Source: a virus
Length of the DNA stretch: 20,719 nt
Direction: 5' to 3' (one strand)
IMG/VR virus record: IMGVR_UViG_3300042505_000558
Location: 1-20,719 of that record
Below are positions 1 to 7,844 of the stretch, one piece after another (position 1 is the stretch's first letter; every line of letters starts with the position of its first letter). Made by a program: the position numbers and the translations under genes. The notes under the pieces are model-generated. The model had not been told where the DNA came from. It ran no database searches and saw nothing but the letters and a program-made list of their open reading frames with translations.

Positions 1-9
1 GTTAGTGAT

Positions 10-339
10 TTATCCTTCGCCAGCTGACGCTGTGTTATCGTCTTCTGTTTTGTTCTTTTGAATCTTTTCGTTGATAGCCATCTCAGCTTCAACTCGTTCA
101 TGTTCGATTGTCTTACCACGTAAATGTAATACTGTATTAACTTTTTGGTTCAATCGAATTAAATCGTTGTCTAACATCCGTATACGGTCAATAAGAGCAA
201 TCAATACTGTATTAGCATCATTGATAACAGGTTTTACTTCTTTAGTGGCCCATTCAAATACATATTTGATAATGAAACCCATTCCAACGGCCATGACAAT
301 TGGGAAACCATACTTATTGATTAACTCGACTACATCCAT
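10..339 (-). CDS. Small membrane protein, paralogue of the 637-918 product (holin-like?)
   Basis: A 109-residue protein with a short N-terminal lead, one hydrophobic segment at about residues 11-30 beginning GFPIVMA, then a hydrophilic helical region (residues 43-75) and a charged tail. Seen directly: the N-terminal GFP-xx-MA motif, an ALIDRIR stretch and a DLIRLNQKV stretch match the 93-residue protein at 637-918 in order and spacing, so the two are paralogues. It is the last of four overlapping minus-strand genes; its ATG lies inside the end of the 43-residue gene (10-base overlap) and has no strong ribosome-binding site, suggesting translational coupling. One-helix proteins with a soluble tail in a small phage cassette can be holins, pinholins or antiholins, but no lysin is visible here, so the function is inference only. 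Confidence 0.7.
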   Translation of the reverse strand: MDVVELINKYGFPIVMAVGMGFIIKYVFEWATKEVKPVINDANTVLIALIDRIRMLDNDLIRLNQKVNTVLHLRGKTIEHERVEAEMAINEKIQKNKTEDDNTASAGEG

Positions 340-461
340 ACTAGTATTGCGCCTATAATTAAACCTGCTATAAATGAAAAAACCATATCTCTACTTGTCC
401 ATATCATAAGGTCTCGGTCTGCTTGAAAATAAAAATCATATTTTCTGAAAAAGTTTTTCAT
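330..461 (-). CDS. Very small single-helix membrane protein (43 aa)
   Basis: A 43-residue ORF found by reading the gap between its neighbours. It begins MKNFFRKYDF, has a charged middle (QADRDLMIWTSRD) and ends in a hydrophobic helix at about residues 27-42 (VFSFIAGLIIGAILVW). The start follows a strong purine-rich site (GGGAAGGTGG) and overlaps the upstream stop by one base (TAATG); its own stop lies inside the next gene's start region. The gap-free packing on both sides and the good ribosome-binding site argue that it is real. Topology is probably N-in with a C-terminal anchor. I do not recognise a family; a role in lysis or envelope modification would be guesswork from context. Confidence 0.65.
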   Translation of the reverse strand: MKNFFRKYDFYFQADRDLMIWTSRDMVFSFIAGLIIGAILVWM

Positions 462-637
462 TAGCCACCTTCCCATATTTGCCGAGGTGGTTGTTTTACG
501 AATGTAATTTTACCATCAACAACAACAGCTTTAAATAAATCCCCGTCTTTTAGATTTATTTTGTCAGCAGTTAATTCTGGATCCATCTGAATAGACCCAT
601 CTGTTAATAATAGAAATGTGTAATCTACAAATATCAT
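461..637 (-). CDS. Small conserved-type soluble protein (58 aa), function unknown
   Basis: A 58-residue ORF starting MIFVDYTFLLLTDGS and ending QPPRQIWEGG. It shows alternating hydrophobic strands with turns (TDGS, KDGD, VDGK), suggesting a compact beta-rich fold. The start has a clear GGAGA ribosome-binding site and overlaps the stop of the 637-918 gene by one base (TAATG); its stop overlaps the start of the 43-residue gene in the same way. One of the six GATC sites in the window (580-583) falls on its Asp-Pro codons. No catalytic motif is visible and I do not recognise the family. The tight coupling suggests it is made together with the two paralogous membrane proteins. Confidence 0.65.
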   Translation of the reverse strand: MIFVDYTFLLLTDGSIQMDPELTADKINLKDGDLFKAVVVDGKITFVKQPPRQIWEGG

Positions 638-918
638 TAATCTCTCCTTGCATCGTTCTTGCCGTCAGCTCGAGCAATTCGGTCGACATCAGGTTTTAAT
701 CCCAACGCATTAGATACAACAGTATCAATGCGCACAACGTCATGGTTCATTGTCCTAACTCTATTATCTAGAGCGGTAATAATACCAGCCATCCCCTTGA
801 TAGAACCTAATACACCACCTAATAATAACTTGATGGTTAAAAATACAAAATAACCACCAGCTAAAGCCATGGCAACTGGGAAACCAAGGTCTCCAATTAA
901 TTTGAATATATCATTCAT
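637..918 (-). CDS. Small membrane protein, first gene of the minus-strand cassette (holin-like?)
   Basis: A 93-residue protein with one hydrophobic region at about residues 11-40, including GFPVAMALAGGYF and a Leu/Gly-rich stretch, then a soluble helical part with ALDNRVR and DVVRIDTVV, and a charged Arg/Asp tail. The GFP-xx-MA motif and the later AL-xx-R-x-R pattern repeat in the protein at 10-339, so the cassette holds a divergent duplicate pair. The start is preceded by TAAGG at a normal distance, and a late-promoter-like CATAAATA lies 27 bases upstream on the minus strand. Late expression and small-membrane-protein topology fit a holin/antiholin or envelope role, but no lysin neighbour is in view, so this stays a hypothesis. 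Confidence 0.7.
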   Translation of the reverse strand: MNDIFKLIGDLGFPVAMALAGGYFVFLTIKLLLGGVLGSIKGMAGIITALDNRVRTMNHDVVRIDTVVSNALGLKPDVDRIARADGKNDARRD

Positions 919-944
919 AATAATACCTTAACACTTTATTAAAG

Positions 945-952
945 TATTTATG
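945..952 (-). promoter_or_regulatory. Late-type phage promoter element CATAAATA for the minus-strand cassette
   Basis: On the minus strand CATAAATA sits 27 bases before the start of the 637-918 gene. It fits TATAAATA of T4 late promoters and the relaxed NATAAATA described for T4-like cyanophages, read by a gp55-type sigma with gp33 and the clamp. The distance matches the three plus-strand examples in this window (13573, 18217, 20626). It abuts the -35 box of the divergent early promoter. Confidence 0.55.
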
Positions 953-953
953 C

Positions 954-982
954 TTGACATGTCTTTAAATATGATATATAAT
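954..982 (+). promoter_or_regulatory. Consensus sigma70 (early) promoter for the replication genes
   Basis: TTGACA at 954-959 and TATAAT at 977-982 are separated by 17 bases: exact consensus hexamers at the optimal spacing. An AT-rich stretch at about 921-953 could act as an UP element. Transcription would start near 989, giving a short leader with an AAAAGGAG ribosome-binding site before the ATG at 1012. It is the only clear sigma70 promoter I found upstream of the tightly packed run starting at 1012, so it probably drives the polymerase operon early with host RNA polymerase. Confidence 0.8.
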
Positions 983-1011
983 CTATTACTTGTTGATAAA
1001 AGGAGATTGTT

Positions 1012-1320
1012 ATGGAAGTTATAGCATTAAAATTAATTAGTGGTGAAGATGTATTAGGTGAAGTGGAATCACAATCTGAGACGGAATATGTGTTTGTTAA
1101 TCCAGTGGGTATCTCAATTGTTCGAGGTCAAGACGGACAACCAAATGTTGGATTCACTCCGTTCCCAATGCACGCTGAACAGAAAAGTGGTGCAACAGTT
1201 ACAATTAAAAAGAAACACATCGTTTATGACTATGTTCCCGCAGAAGACTTTATTGCTAATTATAATCAAATATTTGGCACAGGCATCATCACACCTACAA
1301 AACAAATCATTACAGGATAA
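1012..1320 (+). CDS. Small beta-rich protein, first gene of the early replication operon
   Basis: A 102-residue protein starting MEVIALKLISGEDVLGEVE. The strand-turn pattern (LISGEDVLGEVE, then EYVFVNPVGISIV, GFTPFPMH, ATVTIKKKHIVYDY) and the final short helix (FIANYNQIFGTGI) resemble small Sm-like barrel proteins seen beside replication genes in T4-like phages; that family link is from memory and tentative. It has an AAAAGGAG ribosome-binding site and is the first gene after the consensus sigma70 promoter, two bases upstream of the polymerase start. The position suggests a regulator, RNA-binding protein or replication accessory factor, but no motif proves it. Confidence 0.75.
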   Translation: MEVIALKLISGEDVLGEVESQSETEYVFVNPVGISIVRGQDGQPNVGFTPFPMHAEQKSGATVTIKKKHIVYDYVPAEDFIANYNQIFGTGIITPTKQIITG

Positions 1321-1322
1321 TA

Positions 1323-3848
1323 ATGTTTTATACAAGCGTCCAATCAATAGGCAACTATATACTATATCGTGGTGTTAAAAATGGTAAACGATTCAAACAA
1401 CGAATCGAATATCAACCAACACTTTACGTTCCAGCCAAGAAAGTTACCAATTATACCACTTTGAAAGGTGAATATCTTGAACCTTTCAGAGCTGGTGGTA
1501 TCCGTGATACCAGAGATTTCGTTAAGAAATATGATGAAGTTGATGGATTCAAAATCTACGGTAATACACGATATGAATATGCTTTTATTGCCGACCATCA
1601 TCCAGAAATGGTTGATTGGGACCAAGAAAATATATTAGTTGCTGTAGTCGATATTGAAGTTGGTTCTGAGAATGGGTTTCCAGACCCATATAAAGCTAAT
1701 GAACCAATCACAGCTATTGGTATGAAATATATTGGTGGCGATATGTATGTCTTTGGTTGTGGTGATTATGTGACTAAAGGTGATGAAATTTACATTAAAT
1801 GTAATGACGAATATTCATTATGTAAGAAGTTCTTAGACCTATGGACTAAAGATTGCCCCGACATCATTACTGGTTGGAATACCAAGTTCTTTGATATTCC
1901 ATATATCATCAATCGGTTCCGTAAAATTCTAGGTGAAGATGAAACTAAAAAGTTATCACCTTGGAACTATATTTCAGAACGTAAAACAGTTATCAATCAA
2001 CGTGAACAGATTGCCTACACAATGGAAGGCGTCGCATCACTTGATTATATTGAGTTGTATAGATGGTACGCTCCTGGTGGAAAGTCACAGGAATCTTATA
2101 AATTAGACCACATCGCTTCAGTTGAAGTCGGTGAGAATAAAATTTCATATGATGAATTTGATAGTTTACACCAATTATATCGGTTAAATTATCAGAAGTT
2201 TATTGAATACAACATTAAAGACGTTGAATTGATTTTGCGTTTGGAAGATAAGTTGAAATTGCTTGAATTGGCAATGACTTTGGCTTATGATACTAAATGT
2301 AATTATGAGGATGTGTTTGCACAAACTCGTATGTGGGATGCTCTGACAAATAGTTATCTATTGAATAAGAAAATTATTGTTCCTCCAAAAGAGCGTAAAG
2401 AAAAAGATGGAATGTTTGAAGGTGCTTACGTTAAAGATGTTCAAGCCGGTAAACATGATTGGGTAGCTTCATTTGACTTAAACTCATTGTATCCTCATTT
2501 GATGATGCAGTATAATATTTCACCTGAAACCTTAATTGAACCCAAAGACTACACTGATGTGATGCGTAAAATTATCACAGATGGCGTTTCTGTTGACAAA
2601 ATGTTATTGAAAGAAGTGGACACCTCGGCACTTACCGGTGTCACTTTAACACCAAATGGTCAGTTCTTCCGTACAGATGTGCCAGGATTCTTACCAAGTA
2701 TGATGGAAGAAATGTATGAAGACCGTAAGAAGTTTAAGAAGTTGGCTTTGAAAGCCAAACAAGATTATGAAAACGAAATGGATGATAGCAAAAAATATGA
2801 AATTGAAAAACGAATTGCCAGATTTGAAAATCTTCAGTTGGCAAAAAAAGTATCACTTAATTCAGCATATGGTGCTTTGGGTAGTCAGTATTTTCGTTTC
2901 TACGATTTACGTATGGCCTTGGGTGTTACAACTGCGGGTCAATTAAGTATTCGTTGGATTGAAGCCAAGCTTAATCAATTTATGAACAAACTATTAAAAA
3001 CCGAGGATGACTATGTTATTGCGTCTGATACTGACTCGATTTACCTTAAGCTTGGCCCTCTTGTTAATCAAGTATTCAAAGCGGAAAAATCAACTGAGAA
3101 GGTCATCTCCTTCATGGATAAAGTCTGTGAGGATAAATTACAACCTTATATTGATAAGTCTTATGAAGAACTTGCTAATTATGTTCATGCACATTCTCAG
3201 AAAATGCAAATGAAACGTGAAGCCTTGGCTGACAAAGGTATCTGGACTGCCAAGAAACGATACATTTTAAACGTGTATAATAATGAGGGTGTTCAATATA
3301 AAGAACCCAAGATGAAAGTCATGGGCCTTGAAATGATTAAATCATCTACTCCGGCTGTTGTTCGGGATAAAATGAAACAATCTATCAATGTGATGTTGAA
3401 TGGCCAAGAATCCGATATGCACAAGTTTGTTGCTGATTTCAAACAGGAGTTTAAAACACTGCCTGTGGAGTCCATATCATCTCCTCGTGGTTTGAACGGA
3501 ATGAAAGAGTATGCGGATTCGGTAACAATATATAGAAAGAGTACTCCAATTCATTCAAAAGGCGCTTTGATATTTAATCACTTTTTAAAAGAATTTAAAT
3601 TAGATAAACAATATCCATTAATTCAACAAGGTGAAAAGATTAAATACATATATCTTAAATTACCAAACACTTTCAACCAATCTGTTATTTCGTTTACATC
3701 TAGGATTCCAAAAGAATTTGATATTGAGAAATATGTAGATTATGATTTACAATTTGAAAAAGTATTCTTGGAACCAATTAAAATAATTTTAGAGTGCATG
3801 AACTGGCATACGGAAAAACAGAGTTCATTAGAGGACTTCTTTTCATGA
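1323..3848 (+). CDS. 43: DNA polymerase, family B, T4 gp43-like
   Basis: An 841-residue replicative polymerase with 3'-5' proofreading, somewhat shorter than T4 gp43 (898). Exonuclease motifs: D110-I-E112 (Exo I), TGWNTKFFDIPY around 184-194 (Exo II) and YNIKD 296-300 (Exo III). Polymerase motifs: A, D385 in SFDLNSLYP; B, KKVSLNSAYG 508-517; C, D569-T-D571 in ASDTDSIY. All catalytic residues appear present. The extreme C-terminus has Q833-xx-L836-xx-F839-F840, a clean clamp-binding (PIP-like) box, so it should bind a gp45-type sliding clamp encoded elsewhere. The start follows ACAGGA and lies two bases after the previous stop; its stop overlaps the next start in ATGA. Confidence 0.97.
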   Translation: MFYTSVQSIGNYILYRGVKNGKRFKQRIEYQPTLYVPAKKVTNYTTLKGEYLEPFRAGGIRDTRDFVKKYDEVDGFKIYGNTRYEYAFIADHHPEMVDWDQENILVAVVDIEVGSENGFPDPYKANEPITAIGMKYIGGDMYVFGCGDYVTKGDEIYIKCNDEYSLCKKFLDLWTKDCPDIITGWNTKFFDIPYIINRFRKILGEDETKKLSPWNYISERKTVINQREQIAYTMEGVASLDYIELYRWYAPGGKSQESYKLDHIASVEVGENKISYDEFDSLHQLYRLNYQKFIEYNIKDVELILRLEDKLKLLELAMTLAYDTKCNYEDVFAQTRMWDALTNSYLLNKKIIVPPKERKEKDGMFEGAYVKDVQAGKHDWVASFDLNSLYPHLMMQYNISPETLIEPKDYTDVMRKIITDGVSVDKMLLKEVDTSALTGVTLTPNGQFFRTDVPGFLPSMMEEMYEDRKKFKKLALKAKQDYENEMDDSKKYEIEKRIARFENLQLAKKVSLNSAYGALGSQYFRFYDLRMALGVTTAGQLSIRWIEAKLNQFMNKLLKTEDDYVIASDTDSIYLKLGPLVNQVFKAEKSTEKVISFMDKVCEDKLQPYIDKSYEELANYVHAHSQKMQMKREALADKGIWTAKKRYILNVYNNEGVQYKEPKMKVMGLEMIKSSTPAVVRDKMKQSINVMLNGQESDMHKFVADFKQEFKTLPVESISSPRGLNGMKEYADSVTIYRKSTPIHSKGALIFNHFLKEFKLDKQYPLIQQGEKIKYIYLKLPNTFNQSVISFTSRIPKEFDIEKYVDYDLQFEKVFLEPIKIILECMNWHTEKQSSLEDFFS

Positions 3849-4798
3849 TTTTCTTAACATTTCTAGCAGCTTTTTTATTATCGGGAATTGCTGGATATTA
3901 TTCAATTATTGGTTTAGCTTTAATATTTCCAGGTGCTTTCTGGCCAGTTGTAATCATGGGTGGTTCACTAGAGTTTTCTAAACTAGTTACCGCCTCATGG
4001 TTGTATCGTAATTGGAAAACGGCACCAATATTACTCAAATCATATCTAACATTTGCTGTATTGATATTGATGTTGATTACTTCGATGGGTATTTTTGGTT
4101 TCTTATCAAAAGCACACATTGAACATTCTACTGAATCTGCTCCAATTGCGGATAAGATAGCAATGTATGACGATAAGATTGCTTCTTTCAAAATACAAAT
4201 TGATGAAAATAAGAAAGCAATTAAACAGATGGATGACTCGGTTGACCAAGTTTTATCTAGGTCAACTTCTGAAAATTCAGCTTTACGGTCAGTTCAAATC
4301 CGAAAATCACAACAAAAGGAACGGTCTAGGTTAACAAAAGAAAATACCGTATTATTAGCACAGATTGCTCAAGTAAATGAAGAAAAGACACCTATCATGG
4401 TGGAATTACGTAAGACTGAAGCTGATATTGGTCCAATTAAATATGTTGCTGAATTGGCTTACGGCAGTTCAGATAGTGGAATCGTAGATAAAGCAGTAAG
4501 AATGGTAATAATGATAATTATGCTTGTCTTCGACCCATTAGCTGTGTTATTATTGGTAGCAGGTAATATCTCATTGGATAAAAAGGAAGATAAAAATGAA
4601 AGGCCAATGTCGACTAAGAACGAGGACAACTCGCCAACGATACAGAAGATGGTACAGCCTAATTCGAATAAAATGCAGGTTCCGATTCAGGATGCAACCA
4701 TTGAAATTCAGAAAGAAAATGTAATTAGTATGCAAGAACCCGAGCATGTTGAAACACACCATGAAGAGGGAATATATTCAACCGAACCAACAAATTAA
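3845..4798 (+). CDS. Multi-pass membrane protein with long coiled coil
   Basis: A 317-residue protein read from the ATG at 3845, which overlaps the polymerase stop as ATGA; a start at 3794 would overlap the polymerase by 55 bases and is less likely. Hydrophobic segments lie at about residues 2-22, 23-41 and 66-86, then a Lys/Glu/Gln-rich coiled coil at about 95-190, a further membrane segment near 214-240 (VIMIIMLVFDPLAVLLLVAG) and a polar tail. Similar coil-containing membrane proteins occur in marine T4-like phages; no enzymatic motif is visible. Lying between polymerase and recombinase, it could anchor replication or host-takeover complexes to the inner membrane, but that is inference. Confidence 0.85.
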   Translation: MIFLTFLAAFLLSGIAGYYSIIGLALIFPGAFWPVVIMGGSLEFSKLVTASWLYRNWKTAPILLKSYLTFAVLILMLITSMGIFGFLSKAHIEHSTESAPIADKIAMYDDKIASFKIQIDENKKAIKQMDDSVDQVLSRSTSENSALRSVQIRKSQQKERSRLTKENTVLLAQIAQVNEEKTPIMVELRKTEADIGPIKYVAELAYGSSDSGIVDKAVRMVIMIIMLVFDPLAVLLLVAGNISLDKKEDKNERPMSTKNEDNSPTIQKMVQPNSNKMQVPIQDATIEIQKENVISMQEPEHVETHHEEGIYSTEPTN

Positions 4799-4807
4799 AG
4801 GAAAATT

Positions 4808-5062
4808 ATGAAAGTATTGAAATTTTATGCTTCATGGTGTGCACCATGTAAAGGTTTAGCAATGATAGTAGATGGAATTAAAGATGAAGTTGATATTCCT
4901 TTTGAAGATGTAAATATTGAAGAGCAATTAGAATTAGCCGCCAAGTATGGTATTCGTTCTGTCCCTACTATGGTTATTGTTGATGATGAAGGTGTTGAAA
5001 TCAAACGACAATCCGGTATGTTAAATGAAGAACAGTTGTTAGCGTTTATTGATGTGGAGTAA
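4808..5062 (+). CDS. Thioredoxin-fold protein with WCAPC active site
   Basis: An 84-residue compact thioredoxin. The redox motif is W10-C11-A12-P13-C14-K15, and the conserved cis-proline is P53 in SVPT, followed by the MVIVDDEG beta hairpin. At 84 residues it is shorter than bacterial thioredoxin (about 108) and close to the phage/archaeal glutaredoxin-like size. It would act as a cytoplasmic dithiol reductant, for example for ribonucleotide reductase or other phage enzymes; T4 encodes the analogous NrdC. It has an AAAGGA ribosome-binding site and sits two bases ahead of UvsX. The substrate is not shown by the sequence. Confidence 0.93.
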   Translation: MKVLKFYASWCAPCKGLAMIVDGIKDEVDIPFEDVNIEEQLELAAKYGIRSVPTMVIVDDEGVEIKRQSGMLNEEQLLAFIDVE

Positions 5063-5064
5063 AA

Positions 5065-6126
5065 ATGAGTATATTAGCTAAATTAAAAAAGAATTCAAAT
5101 ATTAAAGAAACATCCGTTCTATCGGAATCTAAATTCTTTACCGACAAGGATATGATTCCAACATCTATTCCTATTATTAATGTGGCATTATCTGGTCGAT
5201 TAAATGGTGGATTAACTCCAGGTCTGACCATGTGGGCGGGTCCTTCTAAACACTTCAAAACAGCGTTTAGTTTGTTGATGGCTAAATCATACATGGACAA
5301 ATATCCAGATTCAGCTTTGTTGTTTTATGACTCAGAGTTTGGTACTCCTCAGGCTTATTTTGACTCATTTGGTATTGACACCAAACGAGTATTACATACA
5401 CCAATTACCGATATTGAAGAATTGAAATTTGATATTATGCAACAATTGAAAGAAATCAACCGTGGCGACCGTTTGATTATCGTTGTGGATTCTATTGGTA
5501 ACTTGGCTTCCAAGAAAGAAGTAGATGATGCTGAAAATCAAAAATCAGTAGCCGATATGTCCCGTGCTAAACAGATTAAATCTTTATTCCGTATGGTCAC
5601 ACCACATTTGAATATTAAAGATATTCCAATGGTCGTAGTGAATCACACTTATATGGAAATTGGTATGTTCCCGAAAGCTATTGTTGGTGGAGGTACTGGT
5701 TCTTATTATTCAGCCGATAACATCTTCATTCTAGGTCGTCAACAAGAAAAAGAAGGCACTGAGGTGGTTGGTTACAACTTTATTATTAACGTGGAGAAAT
5801 CTCGCTACGTCCGTGAGAAATCTAAAATTCCAGTCACAGTATTACAAAAAGGTGGTATCAGTAAATATTCAGGTTTATTGGATATTGCTTTGGAATCTGG
5901 CCATGTAATTAAACCGACCAATGGTTGGTACTCACGTGTCAATACTGAAACTGGTGAAATTGAAGAGAAGAAATGGCGAATTAAAGATACGGACTCTAAA
6001 GATTTTTGGACTGATGTTTTAAGTGATGTGACATTTCAGAAATTTGTTGAAGCCAAATATACCGTTGGCCAAGGGGACATTCTCCAATCAGAAATTGATG
6101 AAACCTTTGGAGAAGATGATGAGTAA
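5065..6126 (+). CDS. uvsX: UvsX recombinase (RecA-like)
   Basis: A 353-residue RecA-family strand-exchange protein, somewhat shorter than T4 UvsX (about 390). Walker A is GPSKHFKT at 59-66, with the phage-specific Phe in place of the usual Gly before Lys, as in T4 (GPSKSFKS). The likely catalytic Glu is E92 in YDSEFG, and Walker B ends at D142 in IIVVDSIGNLASKKE. NHTY and GGGTGSYYSAD match the L1/L2 DNA-binding region of UvsX, and NGWYSR plus a DFW motif are near the C-terminus, which ends acidic (EIDETFGEDDE). It would load on ssDNA with UvsY-type help to drive recombination-dependent replication. It directly precedes the small gene at 6119. Confidence 0.97.
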   Translation: MSILAKLKKNSNIKETSVLSESKFFTDKDMIPTSIPIINVALSGRLNGGLTPGLTMWAGPSKHFKTAFSLLMAKSYMDKYPDSALLFYDSEFGTPQAYFDSFGIDTKRVLHTPITDIEELKFDIMQQLKEINRGDRLIIVVDSIGNLASKKEVDDAENQKSVADMSRAKQIKSLFRMVTPHLNIKDIPMVVVNHTYMEIGMFPKAIVGGGTGSYYSADNIFILGRQQEKEGTEVVGYNFIINVEKSRYVREKSKIPVTVLQKGGISKYSGLLDIALESGHVIKPTNGWYSRVNTETGEIEEKKWRIKDTDSKDFWTDVLSDVTFQKFVEAKYTVGQGDILQSEIDETFGEDDE

Positions 6127-6433
6127 TTTTGTTCAAGGTGTTGATTATGAATATGTGGTGGATGATAAAGATATAAATTCAGTTCACATCAAATTAATAA
6201 CAGGTGAATATGCCGACACTATTTTTAAATATGGTAAAGTAGGTATTGAAGAAAAAGATGGTAATGCCTATTTACAGTTCAACTTTGATGTGATACAATC
6301 ACCTATTAAGAAACTCGAAAAAAAGATAGAGTTTAGAAATTACATTGGTGATTTATTGACAACGATTATCACCAGCCAATTAGACGTTGAAGAGAGTTAT
6401 ATTGATGAGAATGTGGTTAAAGACGGAGAATAA
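6119..6433 (+). CDS. Small conserved protein between uvsX and helicase, function unknown
   Basis: A 104-residue protein starting MSNFVQGVDYEYV. The ATG at 6119 is chosen because GGAG lies six bases upstream and it overlaps the UvsX end by eight bases; an adjacent ATG at 6116 is too close to that site, and the longer upstream ORF merely shadows UvsX. The sequence looks like a small beta sheet (VHIKLITGEYADTIFKYGKVGIEE, AYLQFNFDVI) followed by a helix (EFRNYIGDLLTTIITSQL). In T4 the gene in this place is gene 40, but I see no clear likeness to it. Position suggests a replication or recombination accessory role. Confidence 0.8.
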   Translation: MSNFVQGVDYEYVVDDKDINSVHIKLITGEYADTIFKYGKVGIEEKDGNAYLQFNFDVIQSPIKKLEKKIEFRNYIGDLLTTIITSQLDVEESYIDENVVKDGE

Positions 6434-6458
6434 CGACAATTATTTATATGGAAATGTT

Positions 6459-7844
6459 ATGCGAATTGAAACAACAATATTAAAAAATCTGATTTATAAT
6501 GAAGATTATTCCAGAAAAGTACTGCCATTTGTAAAGCCTGAATACTTCTCCGATAAAACGGAGAGGTTGATTCATAAAGAAGTTAATGATTTTGTATTAA
6601 AATATAATTCACTTCCATCTTATGAAGCGCTTGTTTTGTCAGTCAAAGAAACAAATGGTTTACAAGAAGAAGAAGTGAAACGTGTTGTTGATTATCTGCA
6701 AGTTGTTAATGCCAACAAAGAAGACATATCCAAAATGGACTGGCTTGTTGACGTTACCGAGAAATTCTGCCAAGAAAAAGCGGTATACAACGCAGTTTTA
6801 GATTCAATTCATATCTTAGATGGTAAAGATAAAAATCAAAATGATAAAGGTGCAATCCCTAAAATATTGTCTGACGCTCTTGCTGTTACCTTTGACACGA
6901 ATGTTGGGCATGATTATCTACAAGATTCCGACTCACGTTATGATTTTTATCACCGTAAGGAGGAACGAATTCCCTTTGATTTGGACTATTTTAACAAAAT
7001 CACTAAGGGTGGATTACCAGCGAAGACCCTCAATATTGCGTTGGCTGGAACGGGTGTTGGTAAGAGTCTTTTTATGTGCCATGTTGCCGCTGGTGCTATG
7101 GTACAAGGTAAAAATGTCCTGTACATCACTATGGAGATGGCTGAAGAAAAGATTGCTGAACGTATAGATGCTAATCTACTTAATACCAATTTGGATGACT
7201 TGATATCTTTACCTAAAGACTTGTATGATAAGAAGGTTGCTCGGGTTAAAGAAATGACCACGGGTAAATTGATTATTAAAGAATATCCAACAGCTGCGGC
7301 CTCAGTAACACACTTTAGAGCTTTATTGAATGAACTTAACCTCAAACGTAATTTCATTCCCGATATTATCTTTATTGATTATCTAAACATCTGTGCTTCA
7401 TCTAGGCTTAAAGTTGGTTCAAATGTCAATTCATACACCTATGTTAAATCTATAGCTGAAGAAATTCGTGGATTGGCCGTGGAATTTAATGTGCCGGTTG
7501 TATCTGCTACACAGACTACTCGAAGTGGTTTTACAAGTTCGGATCCCGGTCTTGAGGATACATCTGAATCTTTTGGTCTTCCCGCTACGGCTGACTTGAT
7601 GTTTGCTTTGGTTTCTTCAGAAGAATTAGAAGAACTTGGCCAAATCATGGTTAAACAATTAAAAAACCGATATTCCGACCCAACACATTACAAACGATTT
7701 GTCTTGGGAGTTGACCGTGCTAAAATGAAATTGTTTGATGTTGAACAATCAGCGCAAAGTTTAACGGATTCGGGCCAAGATAAACCTGTAAATACTTTTG
7801 GTAACAACGAAAGAAAAAGTAAGTTTACGGGTTTCAAAGTATGA
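6459..7844 (+). CDS. 41: Replicative DNA helicase, T4 gp41-like (DnaB family)
   Basis: A 461-residue hexameric 5'-3' helicase related to T4 gp41. The N-terminal helical domain begins MRIETTILKNLIYNEDY, comparable with the T4 start, which is why 6459 is preferred over an upstream in-frame ATG at 6387. Features match gp41 in order: GAIP followed by SFD-like TFDTNVGHD, FDLDYFNKITKGG, Walker A GTGVGKS near 196-202, YITMEMAEEKIAERIDAN, Walker B IIFIDYLNIC near 302-311, SYTYVKSIAEEIRGLA, and GLPATAD. It would unwind the fork with a gp61-type primase and gp59 loader, neither seen here. Its stop overlaps the next start as ATGA. Confidence 0.95.
   Translation: MRIETTILKNLIYNEDYSRKVLPFVKPEYFSDKTERLIHKEVNDFVLKYNSLPSYEALVLSVKETNGLQEEEVKRVVDYLQVVNANKEDISKMDWLVDVTEKFCQEKAVYNAVLDSIHILDGKDKNQNDKGAIPKILSDALAVTFDTNVGHDYLQDSDSRYDFYHRKEERIPFDLDYFNKITKGGLPAKTLNIALAGTGVGKSLFMCHVAAGAMVQGKNVLYITMEMAEEKIAERIDANLLNTNLDDLISLPKDLYDKKVARVKEMTTGKLIIKEYPTAAASVTHFRALLNELNLKRNFIPDIIFIDYLNICASSRLKVGSNVNSYTYVKSIAEEIRGLAVEFNVPVVSATQTTRSGFTSSDPGLEDTSESFGLPATADLMFALVSSEELEELGQIMVKQLKNRYSDPTHYKRFVLGVDRAKMKLFDVEQSAQSLTDSGQDKPVNTFGNNERKSKFTGFKV

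Noticed and set aside
3794-3844. Upstream start for the membrane coiled-coil protein
   Set aside because: Would overlap the polymerase by 55 bases and put a polar lead before the first membrane helix; ATGA at 3845 is the usual coupling form here.
6387-6458. Upstream start for the helicase
   Set aside because: The extra residues lie inside the preceding gene and do not match the gp41 N-terminus, which aligns from 6459.
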